From Candidatus Cloacimonadota bacterium (lineage in GTDB: Bacteria; Cloacimonadota; Cloacimonadia; Cloacimonadales; TCS61): DNA of 34,607 nt. The DNA lies in the NCBI GenBank assembly GCA_023137125.1, contig JAGLPW010000159.1:1-34607 (forward strand). The letters run 5' to 3'. The notes beneath the pieces are model-generated. The model did not search any database, had not been told where the DNA came from, and worked only from the letters and a program-made list of their open reading frames with translations. This document shows, piece by piece, positions 1 to 11,542 of the stretch (the first letter of the stretch is position 1; each line of letters starts with the position of its first letter). The translations under genes and the position numbers were made by a program.

Positions 1-1165
1 CTTTGGAAGTAGAAAGAACTATAGCCTTTATTGAATCTCCTTTTTTGAACATTTGCTTCGGGTGTTTAATCTTTTTTGTCCAGCTCATTTCTGAAACATG
101 TACAAGCCCTTCAACACCTGATTCAAGTTCTACAAAAGCACCATAATTAGTGATATTCACAACTTTACCAGATACAATTGTTCCTTCCGGATATTTTGTT
201 TCAATATTTTCCCATGGATGTGGAACAAGCTGTTTTAAACCAAGTGAAACTTTTTCATTCTCTATATCAAATTTTAATACTTTAACTTTAACCTTGTCTC
301 CAATATTTAACATATCAGAAGGATGTTTAATGTGACCCCAACTCATATCGGTGATATGAAGCAGACCATCAATTCCACCTAGATCAATAAAAGCACCGTA
401 ATCAGTAATATTTCTAACTTCACCATCAAGTTCGGCTCCTTCAGATATTTCTTCTTTAAGACCTTCCAGACGTGATTGTTGTTCTTCAATAAGAACTTGC
501 TTTCTGGAAACGATGATGTTTCGACGCTCTTTATCGATTTTAATGATCTTGAATTCACTTTCTTTTCCGATAAATTGATCTAAATTCGGGATTGGTTTTG
601 TGGAAATTTGTGATCCAGGTAAAAAGGCTTCCAAGTTTTCTAGATCAACTATCATTCCCCCTTTTACACGACGTATGAGAATTCCGGAAACAGTTTGATT
701 CTCTTCCATGATCTTTTCAAGTTTTTCCAAATTCAGATAAAAATCTGCTTTCTTTTTGGAAAGTCTGAGTCTGCCAATACCATCTTCAACAGAATCAATA
801 TAAACTTTAATTTTACTGCCTATTTCCGGTAAATTGGAATTTGAAAATTCACGAATTGATATCGCACTTTCAGATTTGAAACCAATATCAACAAGAACTG
901 AGCGCTCATCAACACTCACTACAATACCTTCAACAATTTTACCCTGTTCAAATTTTTTGAAATGTTCATCAAGTAGAGATTCCATATCTTCTTCAAAATC
1001 ATCATTACTTGATTCTTTTTTTTCTTCTTCTTTTTCTTCCTTTTCTTCTTTTTTTACTTCCGTTTTCTCTTCGTTAGTTTCTTCTTTAACTTCAGATTGT
1101 TCATCTTCTGTTTTTTCGATAGTTTCATTAGTTTCGAAAACTTCATTTTGATCGTTAACAAACAT
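1..1165 (-). CDS. rpsA: 30S ribosomal protein S1 (partial, C-terminus beyond window)
   Basis: Ribosomal protein S1 binds mRNA at the 30S subunit and helps initiation on weakly marked messages. The visible 388 residues show an acidic, lysine-rich head of about 65 residues, then four S1 (OB-fold) repeats. Repeats three and four carry the clear signatures ITDYGAFIDLGGIDGLLHIT and ITNYGAFVELESGVEGLVHV. The reading frame is open at base 1, so the C-terminal repeats are missing only because the window ends. The start at 1165 is set by AAGGAGG, which lies inside the last codons of ispH. The genes overlap as TAATG (1 nt), so translation is probably coupled. It is the last visible gene of the rseP-to-rpsA operon. 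Family assignment is secure; the low-complexity head is unusual. Confidence 0.95.
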   Translation of the reverse strand, partial: MFVNDQNEVFETNETIEKTEDEQSEVKEETNEEKTEVKKEEKEEKEEEKKESSNDDFEEDMESLLDEHFKKFEQGKIVEGIVVSVDERSVLVDIGFKSESAISIREFSNSNLPEIGSKIKVYIDSVEDGIGRLRLSKKKADFYLNLEKLEKIMEENQTVSGILIRRVKGGMIVDLENLEAFLPGSQISTKPIPNLDQFIGKESEFKIIKIDKERRNIIVSRKQVLIEEQQSRLEGLKEEISEGAELDGEVRNITDYGAFIDLGGIDGLLHITDMSWGHIKHPSDMLNIGDKVKVKVLKFDIENEKVSLGLKQLVPHPWENIETKYPEGTIVSGKVVNITNYGAFVELESGVEGLVHVSEMSWTKKIKHPKQMFKKGDSIKAIVLSTSK

Positions 1166-2046
1166 TATTCCTCCTTAAAACCAGGAATATCTTCGATATT
1201 ATCGACTTTATTAATATTCCCTATACACTCTAAAATTTCATTGTACACTTCTACAATAATCCAATCGGGAGTAGAAGCTCCAGCTGTTAAACCAATATCC
1301 TGTTTATCTTTGAACCACTTTCTATCGATTTCACAAGCTGTCTCAATATGATAGGTCTTTACAAAACTTTCGCAAATTTTGGCAAGCATTTTTGTATTTG
1401 AACTATTTTTACCTCCAACAACAATCATAACATCGCTCTCTTTTGCAAGAGCTAAAGTCGAATTTTGTCGGATGGTTGTTGCGTTGCAAATTGTGTTTAT
1501 AACGCGCATCTCATGACATTTTGGAACTAATTTCTTTACCAGTTCTTGAAGATCTCCAACTCTTCTGGTCGTTTGGGAAATAATTCCAACTTTTTTAAAC
1601 TGTTTATCTACAAGTTCGTCCGCGTTTGCAACGATCATTACTTCCTTATCTACATATGATCGTAAGGCTTGAACTTCCGGATGATTGTGGTCACCTAAAA
1701 TAATTAGATCATACCCATCTTCAGAAAGTGATTTTGCATAATCCTGTGTTTTTGAAACATAAGGACAAGTCGCATTAATTATTTCAATATTGTTCTTTTG
1801 TAGTTCTTCCAGAATTTCTTTTTTTATACCATGTGATCGAATTATTGTAGGTCGTCCTTTTATCTGATCAATTTTATCAACTTTAAATATATTCTCACTC
1901 TCAAGTTTCGCTACCATCTGAGGATTATGAATAATTGGTCCGAGAGTAACTATCTCATGATTACCTTTAGATGTTTTCAGAGCAACTTTTATAGCTCTTT
2001 TCACTCCAAAACAAAAACCCGAATTTCTGGCAATTCTAACTCTCAT
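1165..2046 (-). CDS. ispH: 4-hydroxy-3-methylbut-2-enyl diphosphate reductase
   Basis: IspH (LytB) is the last enzyme of the non-mevalonate isoprenoid pathway. It reduces HMBPP to IPP and DMAPP with a [4Fe-4S] cluster in the cytoplasm. At 293 aa it is full length. The three cluster cysteines are present at C12 (GFCFGV), C94 (NATCPYV) and C187 (NTICNAT). Also visible are the substrate-binding histidines H40 (HNP) and H122, the catalytic glutamate E124 (HPEV), SHG at 71-73, SQTT at 157-160, SSNT at 215-218 and GAST at 256-259. It starts 11 nt inside the end of plsC and ends in a 1-nt overlap with rpsA. The cmk-plsC-ispH-rpsA order is known from many bacteria. IspH-S1 fusions exist in some clostridia, but here a stop codon separates the two. 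Confidence 0.97.
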   Translation of the reverse strand: MRVRIARNSGFCFGVKRAIKVALKTSKGNHEIVTLGPIIHNPQMVAKLESENIFKVDKIDQIKGRPTIIRSHGIKKEILEELQKNNIEIINATCPYVSKTQDYAKSLSEDGYDLIILGDHNHPEVQALRSYVDKEVMIVANADELVDKQFKKVGIISQTTRRVGDLQELVKKLVPKCHEMRVINTICNATTIRQNSTLALAKESDVMIVVGGKNSSNTKMLAKICESFVKTYHIETACEIDRKWFKDKQDIGLTAGASTPDWIIVEVYNEILECIGNINKVDNIEDIPGFKEE

Positions 2047-2632
2047 TTTTTAGATCCAATATTTTTTTATAAACTATTTTTGCAAGTTCGCGGTAATTTT
2101 CTTTCTTTTCTTCCAAATGGGAAAATTCTTCATATTTATATTTTTCACCGACAATTATACGAAGGTGCTTTTTTCTAAAAAGGCATTTTAGAATATTGTT
2201 AGAATTCTCAATATAAATTGGAAGAATATCTACCTTCATCTGAATTGCAAATTTTCCAACTCCAGCCTTTGCTTTTCCACCATTGCGTGTTCCTTCCGGA
2301 AAAATTAACAATGAACGACCTGAACTCAGAAGCTCCTGTACGGTCGTAATTGCATATTTGTCAATTCTTCCTCTTTTAACTGGAATTGCGTTTATCGATC
2401 TGAAAAACTTATCCATCAATTTGTTTTTAAATATCTCAGATTTAGCCAAATAATGAATTTCCAAAGGTATGATGGAACCAATAAATGGAGGATCGAATAT
2501 AGAAATATGATTTGCTACAATAATGCAATTTTCTGCATTTGCCAATCCCTGCTCATTTTCAATTTTCAATCCCAAAAATATTGTTGTAAATTTACGAACC
2601 GAATACGTTAAAAAATTATATAATTTATTCAT
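2036..2632 (-). CDS. plsC: 1-acyl-sn-glycerol-3-phosphate acyltransferase
   Basis: PlsC transfers an acyl chain to lysophosphatidic acid to make phosphatidic acid, the second acylation of phospholipid synthesis, at the inner membrane. The 198-aa protein has the acyltransferase box NHISIFD (N41, H42, D47) and the FPEGTR block at 111-116, with VKRGR at 85-89 between them. Length is typical of short bacterial PlsC proteins. It overlaps cmk by 8 nt upstream and ispH by 11 nt downstream, so it is an internal operon gene. The acyl donor (ACP or CoA) cannot be read from the sequence. Confidence 0.92.
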   Translation of the reverse strand: MNKLYNFLTYSVRKFTTIFLGLKIENEQGLANAENCIIVANHISIFDPPFIGSIIPLEIHYLAKSEIFKNKLMDKFFRSINAIPVKRGRIDKYAITTVQELLSSGRSLLIFPEGTRNGGKAKAGVGKFAIQMKVDILPIYIENSNNILKCLFRKKHLRIIVGEKYKYEEFSHLEEKKENYRELAKIVYKKILDLKNES

Positions 2633-3305
2633 ATTTATTTCTCATTATAATTTTATTGTAAATATATTGTACTTGTTCATCAATCGACATTTTTGAAGTA
2701 TCTACTGGAATTGCATCTTTAGCTTGTTTTAAGGGAGATATCTCACGAGTAGTATCATTTTTGTCGCGCCAGATCAATTCCTCCTTGATCTCTTCCAAAG
2801 TAATGCTCTCACCATTATCTTTAACCTCTTTCCATCTACGAAGAGCACGTGTTCTCACATCTGCGATCATAAAGAACTTAAAATCGGCATCCGGAAAAAC
2901 AACCGTTCCAATATCTCTGCCATCCATGATAACACCACCATTTTCGCCCATTTTCCGCTGTAATTCAACCATTTTCTTACGCACTATTCCAATCACTGCG
3001 ATCTGAGAAGATAACTTTGTACTATCCGCTTCTCGAATCCGCTCTGAAACATCTTCCCCATTCAGATATATCCTATTTCCTTCTTTTGCATATTCGATCT
3101 TGATACTAATTTTATCAAGCATTTCTTTTAGGGCTACTTCATCATCTAAACTTATATTTTGCAAAAGTGTACACAGACCGGAAGCACGATACATCGCTCC
3201 TGTATCGATATAAATATATTTTAATTTTATTGCTAACTGTTTGGCTGTTGTACTTTTTCCGGAAGCAGCCGGGCCATCAATAGCAATTACAAATTTCTTT
3301 TTCAT
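2625..3305 (-). CDS. cmk: cytidylate kinase
   Basis: Cmk phosphorylates CMP and dCMP with ATP for nucleotide salvage and phospholipid precursor supply. The 226-aa protein opens with the P-loop GPAASGKST at residues 11-19, followed by YIDTGAMYR, the MDGRDIGT nucleoside-binding block near the middle, and the arginine-rich lid region (RTRALRRWKE, then WRDKNDTTREISPL). All are standard for the monomeric bacterial enzyme. It follows the DUF5683-like gene by 9 nt and overlaps plsC by 8 nt. Confidence 0.96.
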   Translation of the reverse strand: MKKKFVIAIDGPAASGKSTTAKQLAIKLKYIYIDTGAMYRASGLCTLLQNISLDDEVALKEMLDKISIKIEYAKEGNRIYLNGEDVSERIREADSTKLSSQIAVIGIVRKKMVELQRKMGENGGVIMDGRDIGTVVFPDADFKFFMIADVRTRALRRWKEVKDNGESITLEEIKEELIWRDKNDTTREISPLKQAKDAIPVDTSKMSIDEQVQYIYNKIIMRNKYE

Positions 3306-3314
3306 TTATTAATC

Positions 3315-3761
3315 CTAAAAATTATAAACTAATCCAACTGTATTATTTTCAAATTTGAGATGGATCTTATTTTTTTTCTCTTCAAAATCAAAAAGATGAG
3401 CATCAATATATGCATCTATAGCAGATAGGAAAATAATTGTTCCAATCCAGAAGAAGTCACTTTGACGTTTGTTGTAATATTTTACATACTCAGTATAATC
3501 TGAATTTGATAAAGAAACCTCATATCTATCATAATATTTTTCCGCTTCAAGATGATGGTACAATGCAAGACCGATGAAGCTTCCTTCCACTGCAAGTACA
3601 AATCCAGACTTTAAATATTTCTCGTTATATAACTGTCCACCACCCGGTATAAAACAGGAAAAAATGGCAGCTTTAAGCGGTTGTTTTGTAATAACTTTCT
3701 CTTCTGCTAAAAGAGATGTTAAAATAAAAGTTAAAAGGATAATTAATAATATTTTACGCAT
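3315..3761 (-). CDS. DUF5683-like exported/membrane protein
   Basis: A 148-aa protein of unknown function. It has an N-terminal signal peptide (about residues 1-19, ending LTSLLAEE), then a short hydrophobic segment containing PGGGQLYNEKYLKSG. This PGxGQ-YN pattern resembles the DUF5683 family of small envelope proteins common in FCB-group bacteria. Further hydrophobic stretches follow (GFVLAVEGSFIGLALY and FFWIGTIIFLSAIDAYIDAHL), then a basic tail. It starts 8 nt inside the end of the deoxyhypusine synthase-like gene and precedes cmk by 9 nt. The family call is by motif only. Nothing indicates a reaction. Confidence 0.65.
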   Translation of the reverse strand: MRKILLIILLTFILTSLLAEEKVITKQPLKAAIFSCFIPGGGQLYNEKYLKSGFVLAVEGSFIGLALYHHLEAEKYYDRYEVSLSNSDYTEYVKYYNKRQSDFFWIGTIIFLSAIDAYIDAHLFDFEEKKNKIHLKFENNTVGLVYNF

Positions 3762-4698
3762 CCTTAATTCTCTCTTTTAAAGTTTGGAAAAACAGAGGTA
3801 TCATGATCTCGTGATGCCCGATGAAATAGTAACCCTTTCCCCCACTTAATGTGGGACGGTGAACAATATTGGTTCTGGGGCGATAATGCATATTCATATC
3901 GAAAACAGCAGTATAAAAATTATTAAGAGGATAACCCAGATTACGAACAACCGTTACTGCTTTCAAGAATACTTCCGGCATAATAACTGCCGAGCCAAAA
4001 TTCAAGAAGACACCGCCATTATTGAGTTCTACTAGATTATTACAAAGAATTCTGAAATCTCGCATCGAGCAATCACCAATAGCGGAACCATCAGCTGTTT
4101 CATGCTGATGAACAATATCGGTTCCCAGAGCAACATGCACCGTAAATGGAATTCCCATCTTGTAAGCATTGGCAAAAAGTGAGAGATGGTTGTTTTCTGC
4201 TTTAATTTCTATCAGGTTTTTCCCGATCGCTTCTCCGTAACCAAGTTTTTTATTGGCAGAATTAATAATTTTATTGATTCCGTCACAAGTCTCTTTCGCC
4301 ATTCCAAATTCACCTGTTTCCAAGGCAGTTGCCACATCTTCAGAAGTTTCACCAAATCTGGCAATCTCATAATCATGAATAACAACCGAACCATTCGAAG
4401 CTAATGCTGTTATTAGACCTAATTCCATCATCTCAATAATGTTTGGTGCTAATCCGCATTTGATGACATGACCACCCAGTGCAACAATAACAGGTTTATC
4501 ATTTTTATAGGCTTGAACACATTTATCCAGTAGTTCATTAAAATCTTTTGCTTTTAGAATATCCGGTAATGATTGAGTAAATTCTTTGAAACTATTCATA
4601 CCAGGTTTAGAAAAGTTGTTCTTTTTTACTAAACTTGATCTGGATTTGATCGAGGTTTTTTTTAAATTAGTCAGGTCGATCTCATTATATTTACTCAT
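3754..4698 (-). CDS. deoxyhypusine synthase-like protein
   Basis: A 314-aa protein with the look of the deoxyhypusine synthase fold: VIVALGGHVIKCGLAP at 70-85, then NGSVVIHDYEIARFGETSEDV at 102-122, resembling the NAD-binding Rossmann core of that family. In eukaryotes and archaea the enzyme makes deoxyhypusine on eIF5A using spermidine. Bacterial relatives are poorly characterised, and bacteria lack the eIF5A substrate lysine in the archaeal/eukaryotic form. I do not see the eukaryotic active-site context (SWGK-type block). Near the C-terminus there is instead VHRPTLSGGKGYYFIGHHE (279-297), with K288 a candidate reactive lysine. It lies 5 nt after tgt and overlaps the next gene by 8 nt. Substrate unknown. 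Confidence 0.7.
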   Translation of the reverse strand: MSKYNEIDLTNLKKTSIKSRSSLVKKNNFSKPGMNSFKEFTQSLPDILKAKDFNELLDKCVQAYKNDKPVIVALGGHVIKCGLAPNIIEMMELGLITALASNGSVVIHDYEIARFGETSEDVATALETGEFGMAKETCDGINKIINSANKKLGYGEAIGKNLIEIKAENNHLSLFANAYKMGIPFTVHVALGTDIVHQHETADGSAIGDCSMRDFRILCNNLVELNNGGVFLNFGSAVIMPEVFLKAVTVVRNLGYPLNNFYTAVFDMNMHYRPRTNIVHRPTLSGGKGYYFIGHHEIMIPLFFQTLKERIKDA

Positions 4699-4703
4699 GT
4701 TTT

Positions 4704-7137
<2,434 letters not shown>

Positions 7138-7277
7138 AAAACTCCTTTAATAAAATATATTAATATTCAAATCCTTTCAAATTGCTCTATAGGTCAAGTT
7201 TTTTGCTTGTTTCCTGATTTTATTTGACATATTTCGCACTTATCACAAAAAAGCAAAAAAAATTGGAATTTTTTAAT

Positions 7278-8489
7278 ATGAAGAAAGTAGTAATATTAAT
7301 ATTTGTTCTGTTGTTGTTATTGGATTGCACAAAATCCAATGAGGAAGTTGAAGAGATTGATCCCTTCATTTACAAGTCAGGGGTGCTTGAAGAGGGTGAA
7401 ACACTTGCTAATGCGCTTATGGATGAAGGATTGGAGAATGGACTGGTTTATAAACTTGTGAATAAACTGGACTCACTCTACGATCTCAGACGTGCCCACC
7501 CCAACGATAGTTTTACAGTTAAGCTAGATTCTCTCAATATCATTCATGAACTCAGTTTTAGACCCGATCAAATTCATAATTACAGAATAATTAGAGATAC
7601 TTCCAATATTTTCTACTCTCAAATCGACACCCTGAAATTGATAAAAGAAATTTCTGTTTCTGAAGGTGAAATAGGTTCTTCTTTATGGCAAGGCATGAGC
7701 GATGAAGGAATTGATCCTGCAACAATTGTAATGTTTACACAAATATTTCAATGGGATATAGATTTTTTTATAGATCCGCAAAAAGGCGATAAGTTCCATG
7801 TTGTGTACGAAAAAAACATGGATGTAGATGGAATTTTTGTGAAATCTGGAAATATCCTTGCTGCAAAATATTCCAGTAAAAATTACAATGATATTGCTTA
7901 TCGGTATACCAATAAAAAAGAAGAGACCAGATATTATGATAATAAAGGAATATGTATTCAAAAGGCATTCCTGAAATCTCCTTTAAATTATAGAAGGATC
8001 TCATCCTATTTTGGAAGCCGATATCATCCAATAACCAAAAAAACAAGATTTCATAATGGTGTAGATTACGCTGCGTCTTATGGAACTCCTGTTGAGGCTT
8101 CTGCTGATGGAACAGTTATTCATAGAGGTTGGAAAGGCGGACACCCAACCGTGAATGGGCAAAAAGGTGGATATGGCAAAACTATCATAATACGGCATGG
8201 GAATGGGTACAAAACACTTTATGGTCACCTTAGTAGTTATGGAAAATACAAAGTAGGAAGTAGAGTTAAACAACACGATGTTGTTGGTTATGTAGGATCA
8301 ACGGGACTATCCACCGGTAATCATTTGCATTATACTATCTATCATTATAATAAGGCCATAAATCCTCTAAGTTTAAAAAACGTTTCAGGTCCGCCGGTAC
8401 CGAAAAATGAGATGGATAAATTCCTGACATCAATACAAAGTTTACAAAGATATTTCATCTCCGGTTCAACAATTGATTCGAACAAATAA
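7278..8489 (+). CDS. M23-family peptidoglycan endopeptidase, probable lipoprotein
   Basis: A 403-aa cell-wall hydrolase resembling MepM/LytM-type D,D-endopeptidases. A short leader (MKKVVILIFVLLLLLDC) has a lipobox-like end with an unusual aspartate at -1. A middle region (EGETLANALMDEG and a second similar segment) looks like the LysM/OapA-like domains before M23 domains. The C-terminal peptidase has both zinc motifs, H259-x3-D263 (HNGVDYA) and H349-L-H351, plus H317, so it should be active. I chose the ATG at 7278 because it starts the signal peptide; an in-frame TTG at 7224 would bury it and lies in a TTGACA box. It is divergent from rseP and 123 nt upstream of the DUF6754 gene. Confidence 0.88.
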   Translation: MKKVVILIFVLLLLLDCTKSNEEVEEIDPFIYKSGVLEEGETLANALMDEGLENGLVYKLVNKLDSLYDLRRAHPNDSFTVKLDSLNIIHELSFRPDQIHNYRIIRDTSNIFYSQIDTLKLIKEISVSEGEIGSSLWQGMSDEGIDPATIVMFTQIFQWDIDFFIDPQKGDKFHVVYEKNMDVDGIFVKSGNILAAKYSSKNYNDIAYRYTNKKEETRYYDNKGICIQKAFLKSPLNYRRISSYFGSRYHPITKKTRFHNGVDYAASYGTPVEASADGTVIHRGWKGGHPTVNGQKGGYGKTIIIRHGNGYKTLYGHLSSYGKYKVGSRVKQHDVVGYVGSTGLSTGNHLHYTIYHYNKAINPLSLKNVSGPPVPKNEMDKFLTSIQSLQRYFISGSTIDSNK

Positions 8490-8612
8490 TTCTAATGCAG
8501 GTAAGCTCATTATTAAAGCTAAAATTGTGATTGACACAATAAGGTAAAATAGATGTTTTTGGAAAGAATTTTCATAATAGAAGTAATTGAGAATAATAAA
8601 AAGGAGAAGTTT

Positions 8613-11534
8613 ATGAAATTAAACTATGCTAAAGCAGGACTGATCCTGTTTTTAATGGTTTTTGGTTTCTTACTGGCTCCAATCCCTTCACATGCTGCGG
8701 TTGATACATCAAGCTACATTGTAGAAAACTTAAAAGCAGATGATATTCCAGATGATGACGGGAGTGGGTTAGTATTGAGCTGGAAACCTTTGCCAAAAGA
8801 GAAAAGAATCATTGAATACCGTATATATCGCGGTGTTACATCTGATTCTCTTTTCTATCATGGTAAGGTTGATGTTAATGTAAAAACCGGTGTTGCCGGG
8901 GATGTAATGTATTATTATGATTCCGGATATAACCGCTTTGTTGATCTTCAATCTCCAGGGAAATTGAAAAAAGAGAAACAGCAACCGGATGACAGTCCGC
9001 TTTTCGGGCGTTTACCAAGAGACCTCGAAGTAACCGGACCTCAATTAACAAATTATAGAATCTTAGGTGTAATTCCTGAAAAAGATTTTCTCTATAAAAA
9101 CACAAAAGTTGAGATCACCGAAGATGAAGACACAAAAGTATATGCCGGTTTAAAATTACGTCATTTCCTCTATTTATTGAAGAAACTTCGTGCCGAGAAA
9201 GAATACTACTATACTGTAATTGCAGTAACAGAATCACGTAAATATATGCCTCATGCAGAACCTATTATTGGTATCCCAATTGATAACTCACCTGAGAAGA
9301 TTCGACAATTATTTTCTGTTTATGTAGAAGACAAAAGCCGCATGCAATTTGAATGGATAAGATCTTTGTTTACTGCTGACCAAACAAACCATAGTTTATA
9401 TCTTGTTAAAAAAAATAATCTTGATGAATTCAATAATTATGTTGAAGAACAGAAACAAGCCGAAATAGATCCTGAATTTGAAACATCTTTAGAAAATCCA
9501 GCTCAACTTATTTATCAAAGATATTGTGGTTATCCTTATACACCGGACAATACAGTTGCAGTTGATATTATTGACGGCAAGATCATTAATGATAAACGTG
9601 ATATCAATGTAGAAGTTGGAAACATTGAAGATTATTTTGCAGTATTTTCACTTCAAGACAGAGCTGGATATGAAACATTCTCTAGTTTGAGTACATTTGA
9701 TATTGTAAATTCTTCCACCCTTCCAACAATTTCTGACTGGAATGTTAAAGATAGAAAAAACGATAAAGGTGATTATAATGCAATTTACTGGGAAAAACCA
9801 ACTGTTTTCCTTACTAATTGTACCTACCTCAATGATGATAAAACAAAGATCCTTGTTAATTACGATATTTACAAAAATGTAAAATATGATAAAATTAAGA
9901 ATGTATATTTTAACATTTCTGACGAATCAGGTAAAGAGATCACTACTATCAACGAGTTTTATCAGGATAGTAAACTAAAGATCACACTGGAAAAACCATC
10001 TAATAGAATTTCTTTCGAGATGAGAGTTGTAGCTAATGGAGATACCGGTGAAGATCAAATATATACTCAAGATCTTATCTTTAGTGAAGATGTAAAATCT
10101 CTGCAGCCGGGAATATTATATCTCAATGGAGAAGAGGTTAATAAATATACTTACTCAATTTATAAGAATAATTATTCAAATGAAGAATGGCGACTTTCTA
10201 AGAACACAATCGGAGCTCAGAGAGGAATCGTTGATAACGTAAGCTATAGAAGCATAACTTATAAAGGTGTAAGTAAATTTGATGCAGAAAAGGGATTATT
10301 CCTTGTTACTCCAACCTTCCAAGTAAGAATGGATGATGAGTTGGAAAACCAAATTATGACAAATCTCTATGCAGAAGAAGCTGCGAAATCTATTGATACA
10401 TATAATGAAGAAATAGCAAATTATACTGCATCAAAAGATACATTAGAAACTGAAGCAGAATTAGCTAATGCTGATGATGCAATCGAATTCTATCAAGCTC
10501 AGATCGATCTCACAGAAAGCAACCCAATCTTGCAAAAAGCTGCAACATTTAAGAGTTATAAGGCAAGAATTAAATTCTTGGAAAAAGTAAAAACTATTGC
10601 AGGTCGCTCATTTAAATATAAGATGGTGAAAACAGATGGAAAGGCACACTTTGCACTTTCTGAGGTTTATTACACTGAGGAAGTAGGAAAATTACCATTT
10701 GATGAATCTGCAAGAGAAACTTTTACAACATTGGGAATGGATCATTTCTATCCATTACCAAACTGGTTCCAGGCAGATAAACTACCAGCTCTTATCGCTA
10801 CATTTATCTTCGGTTTCATGGTTTTCTTCATGATCCGAAAGGCAAAAAGCGGTAAAGAACTTTATATCAGACCTATTGCCGGTATTGATGAAATTGATAA
10901 TGCTATTGGTCGTGCAACCGAAATGGGAAAACCGATCCTGTTTGTTCCCGGTCTCTCAGGCATCAGTGATGTGGCAACGTTGGCCGGTCTTTCAATATTG
11001 GGTCGTGTTGCCAAAAAAGCTGCCGAATATGATACAAAGATATTAGTTCCTGTTCGCGACTACATTGTTCTTCCAATCGCACAGGAAGTTGTAAAAGAAG
11101 CTCATTATGAAGCCGGACGTCCCGACTCTCATGATAAGAACAGTGTTTTCTTTATTACGACTGCTCAATTTGCTTTTGTTGCCGGTGTAAACGGTATAAT
11201 GATCCGTGAAAAAACTGCTACTAACTTCTATATGGGAATGTTCTTTGCAGAATCACTAATCATGACAGAAACAGGAAGTACAACCGGAGCAATTCAGATC
11301 GCCGGTACAGATGCTGTTACACAGATCCCATTCTTTATAACTACCTGTGACTACACACTAATCGGAGAAGAATTATATGCTGCTTCAGCTTACCTTGCAC
11401 GTGAACCGCTGCAACTTGGAACTCTGAAAGCAGTTGATTATACTAAATTTATTATATTAGCGTTTGTTATTATCGGAACTATATTCTCAACGGTTCATGC
11501 CACGTTCCTGATAAATGCATTCCCAACAAAATAG
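8613..11534 (+). CDS. exported fibronectin-like / DUF6754 membrane protein
   Basis: A 973-aa protein beginning with a signal peptide (cut near SHA-AVD, residue 28). Residues ~33-200 read as a fibronectin type III-like domain (LVLSWKPL, then EYRIYRG, then YYYTVIAVTE), with further beta-rich stretches to ~600. A coiled-coil-like segment at ~590-690 is rich in Glu, Ala and Asn. A transmembrane helix lies at ~725-743, then a domain at ~745-940 that I recognise as DUF6754-like (GKPILFVPGLSGISDVATL), and a last helix at ~946-968. The start at 8613 has AAGGAG and directly precedes the signal peptide; an upstream in-frame ATG at 8553 does not. It is followed 8 nt later by the next gene. Function unknown; the layout suggests a large periplasmic part anchored to a small inner domain. 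Confidence 0.85.
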   Translation: MKLNYAKAGLILFLMVFGFLLAPIPSHAAVDTSSYIVENLKADDIPDDDGSGLVLSWKPLPKEKRIIEYRIYRGVTSDSLFYHGKVDVNVKTGVAGDVMYYYDSGYNRFVDLQSPGKLKKEKQQPDDSPLFGRLPRDLEVTGPQLTNYRILGVIPEKDFLYKNTKVEITEDEDTKVYAGLKLRHFLYLLKKLRAEKEYYYTVIAVTESRKYMPHAEPIIGIPIDNSPEKIRQLFSVYVEDKSRMQFEWIRSLFTADQTNHSLYLVKKNNLDEFNNYVEEQKQAEIDPEFETSLENPAQLIYQRYCGYPYTPDNTVAVDIIDGKIINDKRDINVEVGNIEDYFAVFSLQDRAGYETFSSLSTFDIVNSSTLPTISDWNVKDRKNDKGDYNAIYWEKPTVFLTNCTYLNDDKTKILVNYDIYKNVKYDKIKNVYFNISDESGKEITTINEFYQDSKLKITLEKPSNRISFEMRVVANGDTGEDQIYTQDLIFSEDVKSLQPGILYLNGEEVNKYTYSIYKNNYSNEEWRLSKNTIGAQRGIVDNVSYRSITYKGVSKFDAEKGLFLVTPTFQVRMDDELENQIMTNLYAEEAAKSIDTYNEEIANYTASKDTLETEAELANADDAIEFYQAQIDLTESNPILQKAATFKSYKARIKFLEKVKTIAGRSFKYKMVKTDGKAHFALSEVYYTEEVGKLPFDESARETFTTLGMDHFYPLPNWFQADKLPALIATFIFGFMVFFMIRKAKSGKELYIRPIAGIDEIDNAIGRATEMGKPILFVPGLSGISDVATLAGLSILGRVAKKAAEYDTKILVPVRDYIVLPIAQEVVKEAHYEAGRPDSHDKNSVFFITTAQFAFVAGVNGIMIREKTATNFYMGMFFAESLIMTETGSTTGAIQIAGTDAVTQIPFFITTCDYTLIGEELYAASAYLAREPLQLGTLKAVDYTKFIILAFVIIGTIFSTVHATFLINAFPTK

Positions 11535-11542
11535 GAGGATAG

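Noticed and set aside
834-1151. Plus-strand serine-rich reading frame opposite the start of rpsA
   Set aside because: It is the mirror of the Glu/Lys-rich head of S1 (GAA/AAA codons read as serine/phenylalanine on the other strand); no ribosome site or family.
1163-1170. IspH-S1 fusion as in some clostridia
   Set aside because: An in-frame TAA ends ispH and S1 starts in a different frame with its own SD.
7224-7277. TTG start extending the M23 peptidase by 18 residues
   Set aside because: The added residues would bury the signal peptide, and the TTG lies in a TTGACA box; ATG at 7278 fits an exported protein.
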